Source of the DNA: Bacteroidota bacterium
GTDB taxonomy: Bacteria > Bacteroidota > Bacteroidia > 2-12-FULL-35-15
NCBI GenBank assembly: GCA_016722565.1
Contig: JADKIU010000002.1
Coordinates: 124,001-188,000, forward strand
Reading direction: 5' to 3'
Length of the DNA stretch: 64,000 bases
Positions 45,979-52,449 of the stretch are shown in pieces (position 1 is the first letter of the stretch; every line of letters starts with the position of its first letter). The translations under genes were made by a program, and so were the position numbers. The notes below the pieces were generated by a model. The model ran no database searches, was not told the origin of the DNA, and saw only the letters and a program-made list of their open reading frames with translations.

Positions 45979-48110
45979 TTCAATTTCTTTTTCTTCAAAC
46001 GGATGGAATTGCCAATAACAATCACATCGGAAAATGCCATGGAGAGTGCACCCAGCATTGGATTTAATAAGCCTGCAGCAGCAATTGGAATCGCGATTAC
46101 ATTGTAAAAAAATGCCCAAAATAAATTTTGTTTGATGGTAATCAAGGTATGCTTACTAATAAGTTGTGCTTCTACTAATGTTGTTAAATCGTTATGTTTT
46201 AATAGAACAATCTGTGCTTGCTGAATAGCAACTTGAGTGGCATTGCTTAAAGATATGCCTACATTTGCTTTGGCCAAAGCTGGTGCATCATTAATTCCGT
46301 CACCCACCATTGCAGTAGGTGTTTCTGAATTTAATTTTTCAATTAGAACTAATTTCTGAGCTGGAGATTGTTCACTATAAACAGTAGAAATGCCTACTTC
46401 TTTTGAAAAAGCATCACATTTTGTTTTGCTATCCCCGCTTAATAAAACACTGTTGATTCCATTTGCTTTGAGTGTTGCGATGGTTTCTTTTACATTTGCC
46501 TTTAAAGCATCAGTAATATCAATCATGGCAATAAGGGCATTGTTTTTTGTAAGGTAAATGTTGTGTGAGGAATCACTTGTAAGCGTTTCTGCTATTTTAT
46601 AGGATCCTACTTTGTATTCATTCTTATTGGAATCAATCGCGAATATTCCTAGTCCTTTTTCTTCTCGGATAGTATCAAATGTTATCAAGGCTTCAGTCGT
46701 ACTCAATTCTTTTACAATCGACTTTGCAATCGGATGGGAGGAATGTTGTTCCAGCTGGAAAAGAATTGCTTTTACTTCCTCTTCTTTACTATTAAAGCAT
46801 TGAATTTTCTGAATTTTAAATTCTCCAGTGGTTAATGTTCCGGTTTTGTCAAATACAATCGTTTTGATTTTAGCAAATTCTTCTAATGTATTTCCACCTT
46901 TAATAAGAATCCCTCGTTTTGCGGCTCTCCCAATTCCTACCATTACTGCGGTTGGTGTAGCTAATCCCATTGCGCATGGACAAGAAATAACAAGAACAGC
47001 AATACTGCGCATCATTGCTTCGCGGAGTGTTAGCTCCAATAAAAACGGTGATACAAAGAAGGTGAGTAACGAAATGCCCAATACAATTGGGACAAAAATG
47101 GCACTTATTTTATCACCTAATTTCTGGATATCCGGTTTTGCTTGTTGCGCTTTTTTTACGAGCTCAATGATTTTAGAAAGTGTGGTGTCATTTCCAACTC
47201 TTTCTGCACGCATACGGAAGTTCCCATTCAAAACGATAGTGCCGCCCGTTACTTTTTGACCCGTTGTTTTTTCTGCAGGAATACTTTCTCCTGTAAGCAT
47301 TGCTTCATCAATGCTAGCTTCACCTGAAATTAGTTCCCCATCTACCGGGACTTTGTCGCCTGAATTCACTTGCAATAATGCACCAACGGGAATATCCTTG
47401 TAATTAATCTCAGTAATAACTTCTTTTCCAAATTGCAATCCCACAATCTTAGCTGTACTCACATTTAAAGACGTTAGTTCTTTAATTGCAGAGGTAGTCT
47501 GTTTTACAGAACGTTGCTCTAAGACATTGCCCAATAATACCAGGGTGATGATGGTAGCTGTTGTTTCGAAAAATAGATAATTGTGAGCCTGGTGGGAATC
47601 GAATAAATACATTCCGATAACACTATATATGAAAGCCGCAGAAGATCCAATAAATATAAGGACATCCATGTTAGGAACTCCTATTTTAACAGAGCCGAAT
47701 GCACTTTTCCCGAATTGAATCAATCCAATCACAAATACCGGGATACATATCAATAATTGGACGATTGGCTGATTTAATAGAAAGTCGTGTGGAAGGAGCA
47801 TATGACTAAAAAAAAGCACAGCTGTAAAAGGAATGGTTGCAAAAAAACGCTTTTCGATGGTCGAGCGTTTGCCTTCATTTGCTTCCTTTATTTTACTGTC
47901 AATTACTTTGTATCCAAGACTTTGTATCTCTTTTATGGCTGGTGGAAGGATGTGTTTGTTTTGTAAGTAAAAACTAGCCTCTCCGGTAGCAAAATCAACA
48001 TGAACATTCTCCATACCACTTTTTTGGAGGCTTTTCGTGATTCCGGCAGCGCAGTTGGCGCAATCCATTCCTTCTATGTGAAGAATAGTGTTTTGTGGTT
48101 GTTGCTCCAT
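45975..48110 (-). CDS. copA: copper-type heavy-metal P-ATPase
   Basis: P1B-ATPase exporting Cu(I) (or Ag). One N-terminal HMA domain with GMDCANC (Cys17/Cys20), eight membrane helices, the actuator motif LTGESIPAEK, the transport CPC in ISCPCAMGLATP (residue ~376), the phosphorylation site DKTGTLT (~418), the HP locus (SSHPIAKSIV) and the hinge VGDGINDAPALAKA. The final membrane helix has YN (FFYNVIAIPIAAAG) and a Met and Ser pattern (MLGALSMAFSDVIVIGNS), matching Cu(I) ATPases. 711 residues. It overlaps the glycosyltransferase gene by 4 nt. No CopZ or CueR-like gene is adjacent. Confidence 0.93.
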   Translation of the reverse strand: MEQQPQNTILHIEGMDCANCAAGITKSLQKSGMENVHVDFATGEASFYLQNKHILPPAIKEIQSLGYKVIDSKIKEANEGKRSTIEKRFFATIPFTAVLFFSHMLLPHDFLLNQPIVQLLICIPVFVIGLIQFGKSAFGSVKIGVPNMDVLIFIGSSAAFIYSVIGMYLFDSHQAHNYLFFETTATIITLVLLGNVLEQRSVKQTTSAIKELTSLNVSTAKIVGLQFGKEVITEINYKDIPVGALLQVNSGDKVPVDGELISGEASIDEAMLTGESIPAEKTTGQKVTGGTIVLNGNFRMRAERVGNDTTLSKIIELVKKAQQAKPDIQKLGDKISAIFVPIVLGISLLTFFVSPFLLELTLREAMMRSIAVLVISCPCAMGLATPTAVMVGIGRAAKRGILIKGGNTLEEFAKIKTIVFDKTGTLTTGEFKIQKIQCFNSKEEEVKAILFQLEQHSSHPIAKSIVKELSTTEALITFDTIREEKGLGIFAIDSNKNEYKVGSYKIAETLTSDSSHNIYLTKNNALIAMIDITDALKANVKETIATLKANGINSVLLSGDSKTKCDAFSKEVGISTVYSEQSPAQKLVLIEKLNSETPTAMVGDGINDAPALAKANVGISLSNATQVAIQQAQIVLLKHNDLTTLVEAQLISKHTLITIKQNLFWAFFYNVIAIPIAAAGLLNPMLGALSMAFSDVIVIGNSIRLKKKKLK

Positions 48111-48202
48111 AGTAGCTACGAAATTACTAATAAATGACGGGGAGTGGAAGTAAAATAGCGCAAATTATTTGTAGTAATATTTCGTACAATTATAAAAAAT
48201 TC

Positions 48203-48210
48203 TATCTTTG
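48203..48210 (+). promoter_or_regulatory. -7 element of tRNA-His
   Basis: TATCTTTG matches TAnnTTTG and is preceded at 18 bp by TTCG (48181-48184), a degenerate -33 box. It ends 17 bp before the tRNA. Confidence 0.65.
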
Positions 48211-48227
48211 CACCCTCAAAACACTAT

Positions 48228-48302
48228 GGTGGCCATAGTTCAGTTGGTTAGAATATCGGTTTGTGGTACCGAGGGTCGTGGGTTCGAGCCCCATTGGCCA
48301 CC
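48228..48302 (+). tRNA. tRNA-His (anticodon GTG), island insertion site
   Basis: Acceptor GTGGCCA/TGGCCAC with the His-specific extra G-1 (48228) facing C73 (48302); anticodon stem TCGGT/ACCGA with loop TTGTGGT (GTG); T-arm GGGTTCGAGCCCC. CCA is not encoded. Its last 13 nt plus five following bases are repeated exactly at 57141-57158, marking it as the integration target of the adjacent island; the gene itself is intact. Confidence 0.95.
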
Positions 48303-48307
48303 CTTAA
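48290..48307 (+). repeat. left attachment repeat (within tRNA-His)
   Basis: CCCATTGGCCACCCTTAA, an 18-bp perfect match to 57141-57158. It covers the T-arm/acceptor 3' strand of tRNA-His, the standard attB position of tyrosine recombinases. Confidence 0.85.
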
Positions 48308-48310
48308 TTC

Positions 48311-48342
48311 AAAAGCTCCTAATTTTAGGGGCTTTTGTCATT
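48311..48342 (+). terminator. terminator of tRNA-His supplied by the island
   Basis: AAAAGCTCCT / AGGGGCTTTT, a 10-bp stem with one G-T pair and a 6-nt loop, followed by a moderately T-rich stretch. It begins 8 nt after the tRNA. Confidence 0.7.
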
Positions 48343-48413
48343 TTTAGATTTCTCCCGTTAAAAACAGAGAAAAACTTTCTAGGTAAATCAACCCTTTTAT
48401 GAATATTTAGGTT

Positions 48414-48425
48414 GTTCGAGCCCCA
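48414..48425 (+). repeat. 12-bp copy of the tRNA-His T-arm
   Basis: GTTCGAGCCCCA repeats positions 48282-48293 of tRNA-His and continues as a short CCCCAGTCCGGGG hairpin. It may be a trace of an earlier insertion or imprecise excision at this tRNA. No gene is seen between the tRNA and 48482. Confidence 0.4.
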
Positions 48426-48481
48426 GTCCGGGGTGATAGGTTTTTATTAAGTTTGAGGAATAACTTTAAATTTTAATAAAT

Positions 48482-48640
48482 ATGTCGAAGAACAAAAATC
48501 CACTTGAAGGCTTATCAGTAGAAGAAATTAAATTTCTTGATATGTTGGCTAGAATATTTGTAAAGTCAATTATTAAAAAGGTCGAGGAACATAATCAGTT
48601 AGCGTTGATTTTTGAGTCAAAAAAATTAAATAAAAAGTAA
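48482..48640 (+). CDS. 52-residue hypothetical protein
   Basis: MSKNKNPLEGLSVEEIKFLD, then MLARIFVKSIIKKVEEHN and a Lys-rich end. The pattern is an amphipathic helix pair without signal peptide or membrane segment. The LSVEEIKFLDMLARIFV stretch, with regular hydrophobic spacing, argues that it is a real protein. It is the first gene of the island and convergent with nhaD (3-bp gap). Function unknown. Confidence 0.5.
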   Translation: MSKNKNPLEGLSVEEIKFLDMLARIFVKSIIKKVEEHNQLALIFESKKLNKK

Positions 48641-48643
48641 TCA

Positions 48644-49924
48644 TTAACTAAAAATATGATGCTGTAAAATATAGGTAAAAGCACCAGCAAAATATCCAAG
48701 CAACGCTAACCATGAAATTTTTTTCATATACCAAAAGAAATCAATCTTTTCCATTCCCATAGCTGCAACACCAGCTGCTGAACCAATAATTAGTGCGCTT
48801 CCTCCTGTTCCAGCACAATATGCAAGAAACTCCCAAAAGTAATGATCTGTAGGGTATGTTTGTAAATCATGCATTCCCATAGATGCAGCAACAAGTGGAA
48901 CATTGTCTACAATTGCAGAAAGCAATCCAACAGACATCACCACAATATTGATGTTGCCTATTTTTTCATCCATTAGAGTTGCAAGTTGTTCTAGCTGTCC
49001 TGTTGATTGAAGGGCAGAAATAGAAATAAGAATTCCAAGAAAAAACAGGACGCTCGGCATATCAATTTTACGAAGAGCATGAAGAACGGAGTATGTATTC
49101 TTATCAGATTCATCTTTGTCTTTGTGAATAAGTTCTGAGATTATCCATAGTATTCCCAAGCCGAAAAGCATTCCCATAAATGGTGGGAGATGAGTAATGG
49201 TTTTGAAAACAGGAACAAAAAGAAGAATTCCTAATCCTGAAAAAAAGATGGTGTTTCTTTCAAAACGAGATGCAATAGATTTATGGTCATCACCAGACAA
49301 AACAGGTCTTTTTATGCTTCCTTTCATATTAAAAGAAATGGCTAGAAGCGGAACGACTAAACAAACCAGACTTGGAATAAACAGATTTAAGATTATATTT
49401 TTTGTTGTTACTTGACCCCCTATCCAAAGCATAGTTGTTGTAACATCTCCAATTGGAGACCAAGCACCACCAGCATTAGCTGAAATTACCACCATCCCGA
49501 TAAACAACATTCTGTCATTCTTACTATCAATAAGCTTTCTTAAAAGAGAAACCAAAACGATAGTTGTTGTAAGATTGTCAAGAACAGCAGACAGAAAAAA
49601 TGCGAGAAAGCAAATTATCCAAAGAAGTTTTCTTTTACTTAGTGTGGTAATAGCATTGGTAATTACTTCAAACCCATCGTGCGCATCAATAAGCTCAACA
49701 ATAGTCATTGCTCCCATAAGAAAGAAAAGAATTCCAGAGATTTCACCTAAATGCTCAGTTAATTGTTCATTAATAAGATGGCTGTCTGTCGAAAATAATA
49801 TATATATAGTCCAGCAAAGAACACCAGTAAGAAGAGCAATTGCAGCTTTGTTTATGCTAATCGAATGTTCAAGAGTAATGAATAAATAACCAAGAATAAA
49901 GAGTGTAATAATGGCAATCCCCAT
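48644..49924 (-). CDS. nhaD: Na+/H+ antiporter, NhaD family
   Basis: Inner-membrane sodium-proton exchanger, 426 residues, about twelve helices. Family landmarks: FLMGAMTIVELIDAHDGFEV near helix 3, AVLDNLTTTIVLVSLLRKL (acidic DN in a membrane helix), SANAGGAWSPIGDVTTTMLW (the conserved NAGG-W-P-GD), and in the second half LSAIVDNVPLVAASMGM and YCAGTGGSALIIGSAAGVAA, the inverted-repeat counterparts. All expected acidic and Thr/Ser residues are present. It stands alone on the minus strand in the island and should help in Na+ tolerance and pH homeostasis, in line with the antiporter and ClC genes further along. Confidence 0.93.
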   Translation of the reverse strand: MGIAIITLFILGYLFITLEHSISINKAAIALLTGVLCWTIYILFSTDSHLINEQLTEHLGEISGILFFLMGAMTIVELIDAHDGFEVITNAITTLSKRKLLWIICFLAFFLSAVLDNLTTTIVLVSLLRKLIDSKNDRMLFIGMVVISANAGGAWSPIGDVTTTMLWIGGQVTTKNIILNLFIPSLVCLVVPLLAISFNMKGSIKRPVLSGDDHKSIASRFERNTIFFSGLGILLFVPVFKTITHLPPFMGMLFGLGILWIISELIHKDKDESDKNTYSVLHALRKIDMPSVLFFLGILISISALQSTGQLEQLATLMDEKIGNINIVVMSVGLLSAIVDNVPLVAASMGMHDLQTYPTDHYFWEFLAYCAGTGGSALIIGSAAGVAAMGMEKIDFFWYMKKISWLALLGYFAGAFTYILQHHIFS

Positions 49925-50081
49925 AAGTATCTATATTTCAATTAAAAAATCATTGTCAAAAAAACGAAAGAAGGCGAAGTATTGAATCAGCAAAACAATA
50001 CTTACACCTTCAATCGTAAAATCACAATAAAATTAAAATTCACAAACAAAAAAGTAAATTTATTATTGCGTATCATTAAAA

Positions 50082-50225
50082 TCAATTATAAAATATTTGC
50101 TCTAGCTCCAGTTCAATCTGCACTTTAACTATAACTAGCGATTCTGTAGTCATCTTTTCCAAATCCTCTCTCACAGCAATCTTACTATACTCTAATATAT
50201 ATTTTATCAAATATTCTCTATCCAT
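50082..50225 (-). CDS. 47-residue small protein, paralogue of the 50601-50753 product
   Basis: MDREYLIKYILEYSKIAVRE, then DLEKMTTESLVIVKVQIELE. It aligns along its length with the 50-residue product at 50601-50753: M-[DE]-[RK]-E-x-L-I-x-[YF]-I-L at the start and LEK-[ML]-[TS]-x-E-[SA]-L-x-[IM] with VxIExE later. Two small open frames that share such a pattern are unlikely by chance, so both are probably real helical proteins. No signal peptide, membrane helix or known domain. The stretch 49925-50081 upstream of nhaD holds no other gene. Confidence 0.6.
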   Translation of the reverse strand: MDREYLIKYILEYSKIAVREDLEKMTTESLVIVKVQIELELEQIFYN

Positions 50226-50253
50226 ATAATTAAAGCAAAATCATTAAAATTTG

Positions 50254-50538
50254 TTACAAATTAATCTTTTTCTTTATATAATTCATGGCAAACAACTCAA
50301 TTTCTTCTTCGATTAAGAATATTTTTGGCTTTCTATCTCCATCCATAATAAGCTCTCCTTGAGTGAAATTAACTATCTCTCCTTCATGAAAATCATAAGG
50401 ACTAGAGAATTTAAAATAGCAAAGAAATCCACCATCTTGAATAGGCTCTGGCTGCTCTTTTTGAAAACAATATAAAGGCTGTATGATTAACCATACAGTA
50501 ATGTTATTAATATTAAAATTGGACACTATTATGTTCAT
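50254..50538 (-). CDS. 94-residue hypothetical protein
   Basis: A soluble small protein: N-terminal beta-rich segment (MNIIVSNFNINNITVWLIIQ), a middle GGFLCYFKFSSPYDFHEGEI and a GDRKPKIFLIEEEIELFAMN tail. No signal peptide or recognised domain. It lies between the two paralogous tiny genes, in the same direction, 28 bp before the 47-residue gene. The composition (many charged and aromatic residues in alternating pattern) suggests a folded protein. Function unknown. Confidence 0.5.
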   Translation of the reverse strand: MNIIVSNFNINNITVWLIIQPLYCFQKEQPEPIQDGGFLCYFKFSSPYDFHEGEIVNFTQGELIMDGDRKPKIFLIEEEIELFAMNYIKKKINL

Positions 50539-50600
50539 TTCTGTTTTTTTGCAACGAAAAAAATATATTTAAAACTACTAGCGATGAAAAATTAAAAAAG

Positions 50601-50753
50601 CTAATTAGACGCTTTGTAATTTTTTTTCATTATTTCTATTTCTATATTCACCTGAATCATTTTAAGAGCCTCAATACTAAGTTTTTCCAATTCTGTTTTT
50701 TCAGCGTTGACATTAAAAACTAAAATAAAATTTATTAAATCTTCCTTTTCCAT
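50601..50753 (-). CDS. 50-residue small protein, paralogue of the 50082-50225 product
   Basis: MEKEDLINFILVFNVNAEKT, then ELEKLSIEALKMIQVNIEIE and a basic end. See the 47-residue paralogue for the shared pattern. The gene is followed by the 94-residue and 47-residue genes and preceded by a 48-residue gene and panD, all on one strand, so a single transcript from the crp region is plausible. Confidence 0.6.
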   Translation of the reverse strand: MEKEDLINFILVFNVNAEKTELEKLSIEALKMIQVNIEIEIMKKNYKASN

Positions 50754-50804
50754 AACATTCTAAATTCTTTGGTTTCGAAAACCAACTAGCAATGATTCAA
50801 ACCG

Positions 50805-50951
50805 TCAAGAAGACACTTCTCGAATACTAATAATTTTACCACCTGGATAAGCAATCAAAACTTCGACATAAACATCCGAATAACGCTCTCCTGTGAAGAT
50901 TTCTTCCTTTATTTCATTATTATACTCAAAAATCACCATCCATTGTTTCAT
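50805..50951 (-). CDS. 48-residue hypothetical protein
   Basis: MKQWMVIFEYNNEIKEEIFT, then GERYSDVYVEVLIAYPGGKI and IISIREVSS. The alternating hydrophobic pattern suggests a four-strand beta fold. It starts 15 bp after the panD stop in the same direction. Too short to assign, but the open frame and its spacing to panD support it being a gene. Confidence 0.5.
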   Translation of the reverse strand: MKQWMVIFEYNNEIKEEIFTGERYSDVYVEVLIAYPGGKIISIREVSS

Positions 50952-50966
50952 ATTACTCTTAGACAA

Positions 50967-51311
50967 TTAAATTGAATTATCTCTTTTAGGAAAAATAATT
51001 TTAGGCTTAAATGTTTTCGCTTTTGTTAAAGTCATTCCAGCATAAGCAATAATAATTACCTTATCTGTTTTACAGATTTTTAGGGCAGCAGGACCATTCA
51101 TGCAAATTTCACCGCTTCCTCTTTTACCTTTGATTACATAGGTTATTAATCGTTCACTGTTTCTGTGATTCACCACATGAACTTGCTCACCTTCAATAAT
51201 ATCAACAGCTTCCATTAAATTTTCGTCAATTGTAATGCTCCCTATATAATCTACATTTGCTTCCGTAATAAAAGCATTATGAATTTTTGACTTTAAAACT
51301 TGTAATTGCAT
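50967..51311 (-). CDS. panD: aspartate 1-decarboxylase PanD
   Basis: Pyruvoyl enzyme making beta-alanine from aspartate for pantothenate, consuming a proton. ATG at 51311 puts the catalytic residues exactly at the E. coli numbers: Lys9, His11, Tyr22, the Gly24-Ser25 self-cleavage site (YIGSITID), Arg54, Thr57, Tyr58 and Asn72 (MNGPAA). 114 residues, slightly short of the usual 116-126. It begins 4 bp after the Crp/Fnr stop, so the two are in one operon. Its presence in an island with ion transporters suggests a role beyond vitamin synthesis, perhaps pH control; that is inference. Confidence 0.93.
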   Translation of the reverse strand: MQLQVLKSKIHNAFITEANVDYIGSITIDENLMEAVDIIEGEQVHVVNHRNSERLITYVIKGKRGSGEICMNGPAALKICKTDKVIIIAYAGMTLTKAKTFKPKIIFPKRDNSI

Positions 51312-51315
51312 ACTC

Positions 51316-52011
51316 TTATAATTCTGAAACAAGGTTCAATAAAGCACGAGGTTTAAGAATAATTATTTTAGTGCCTTTAGATGTAATAATTTTGTCATCT
51401 TTAAATATTCTAAGCATTCTAACCAATGTTTCTTTGGCTGTCCCAACAAAACCTGCAAAGTCATCCCTGTTAATTGAAATTGCTATCGACTTTGATTTAT
51501 CTTCATCGCGCTGATATACTTTATTAAGTATGAGCAAACTTAATGCAACTCGTTCTTTCACTCCATATTGAGAGAAAACAGTCATTTTGTTTATCCAAAC
51601 AGAAAATTCTTTTGAAAGAGTGAGTAGTAATTCATTTGCCAACGTAGAAGACTTGTCTAATAAACTTAAAAACAACTCTCTTGAAATAAATGAAACAACT
51701 GTATTGTCCATTGCAACAGCAGAAACAGGATGAGGCTCATTCGCTAATATTGGCCTGTACCCAAAATAGTCTCCTTTCTTGTATATGTATACAATGCTTT
51801 GCTTTCCTTCATTGTTCATTTGAAAAATTTTCACTTTCCCTTTTCTAACAATATAAACTCCGCGAGAAAAACTTTTTTCTTTAAAAATATATTCTCCTTG
51901 TGAATACTCTTTCCTAGCTAACCTTCCTTTTACAAGCCTAGATTCTTCCTCTGTAAGATAGTCAAACAGAGAAGACGATTTCAAATGATAGTTATCAATA
52001 TTCAGCTCCAT
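51316..52011 (-). CDS. Crp/Fnr family regulator without cysteines
   Basis: 231 residues: cyclic-nucleotide-binding-like beta barrel (residues ~15-125; YSQGEYIFKEKSFSRGVYIV, KKGDYFGYRPILANEPHPVS), dimerisation helix (~128-150) and winged HTH (~150-225) with GVKERVALSLLILNKVY and the recognition helix region GTAKETLVRMLRIFKDDKII. ETLVR resembles the E-x-x-S-R of Fnr more than the Crp RETVGR. The protein has no Cys at all, so it cannot carry the Fe-S cluster of Fnr; it may bind haem, a nucleotide or another ligand. A TTGAC-type box lies 35 bp upstream of its start and another before the radical SAM gene. Confidence 0.92.
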   Translation of the reverse strand: MELNIDNYHLKSSSLFDYLTEEESRLVKGRLARKEYSQGEYIFKEKSFSRGVYIVRKGKVKIFQMNNEGKQSIVYIYKKGDYFGYRPILANEPHPVSAVAMDNTVVSFISRELFLSLLDKSSTLANELLLTLSKEFSVWINKMTVFSQYGVKERVALSLLILNKVYQRDEDKSKSIAISINRDDFAGFVGTAKETLVRMLRIFKDDKIITSKGTKIIILKPRALLNLVSEL

Positions 52012-52045
52012 GATGTAAGTTTAAGAATCTTTATATAAATGAAAA

Positions 52046-52089
52046 TTGACAAATGTCAATTTATACTTCAAAAGTAGGATGTATATTTG
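52046..52089 (+). promoter_or_regulatory. Crp/Fnr box plus -7 element, first copy
   Basis: TTGACAAATGTCAA (52046-52059, TTGAC-N4-GTCAA) then 22 bp then TATATTTG (52082-52089). With a start site near 52095 the box is centred at about -42, the class II activator position. It sits between crp (minus) and the small RNA candidate (plus), so it could also autoregulate crp. Confidence 0.65.
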
Positions 52090-52094
52090 TGTCG

Positions 52095-52156
52095 TTAATA
52101 ATTTTACAACCCCCATATGACCTGTTAATGCGCTACGGCATTAACAGGTTTTTTTC
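52095..52156 (+). ncRNA. candidate Crp/Fnr-controlled small RNA (~60 nt)
   Basis: A transcript starting ~6 nt after the TATATTTG element would be about 60 nt and end in a perfect 12-bp hairpin with T7. The region has an AC-rich single-stranded 5' part (TTTTACAACCCCCATATG) and no convincing open frame. Alternatively the hairpin attenuates expression of the 69-codon gene that starts 5 nt later. Confidence 0.5.
52120..52156 (+). terminator. perfect 12-bp intrinsic terminator
   Basis: ACCTGTTAATGC / GCATTAACAGGT with a 6-nt loop, directly followed by T7. It is by far the strongest terminator of the island. Confidence 0.85.
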
Positions 52157-52160
52157 TTTG

Positions 52161-52370
52161 ATGAGCAATTTTCAAACTAAAATATTACAAAAGGTGCTGA
52201 ATGCCATTGATTCTGATGACATTCTTACAATTGCTTTGCATGTAGAATCTAATTTATCAAAAGAACAGATTGATAAATTACAAAAAATGTTAAAAACAGA
52301 ACTTCAACAAAAAAATGAATCTTCCGATAACATTCATTGCATAAAACAATTTCTAAATTTTATAGAGTAA
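52161..52370 (+). CDS. 69-residue small helical protein
   Basis: From ATG 52161: MSNFQTKILQKVLNAIDSDD, ILTIALHVESNLSKEQIDKL, QKMLKTELQQKNE, ending FLNFIE. The amphipathic helical pattern suggests a folded soluble protein. The frame is open upstream to 52053, but that part covers the Crp/Fnr promoter and the terminator hairpin, so the later ATG is preferred. It is expressed by read-through of the terminator or from an unseen promoter. Function unknown. Confidence 0.5.
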   Translation: MSNFQTKILQKVLNAIDSDDILTIALHVESNLSKEQIDKLQKMLKTELQQKNESSDNIHCIKQFLNFIE

Positions 52371-52383
52371 TCAATTTTCGTAA

Positions 52384-52427
52384 TTGACAATTATCAATGC
52401 ATTTAAAAAGTTGTATGCTTTTCTTTG
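52384..52427 (+). promoter_or_regulatory. Crp/Fnr box plus -7-like element, second copy
   Basis: TTGACAATTATCAA (52384-52397, TTGAC-N4-ATCAA) then 22 bp then TTTCTTTG (52420-52427, one mismatch to TAnnTTTG), 23 bp before the radical SAM ATG. Spacing is identical to the first copy. Confidence 0.65.
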
Positions 52428-52449
52428 CAATATAATTAATTTAATTCCA

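Noticed and set aside
45979..46119. N-terminal extension of the glycosyltransferase
   Set aside because: It lies entirely in the P-ATPase gene in another frame and is Cys-rich nonsense; the family start is at 45978.
52384..52449. N-terminal extension of the radical SAM protein
   Set aside because: The extension contains the Crp/Fnr box and -7 element and precedes the natural KamA-like start at 52450.
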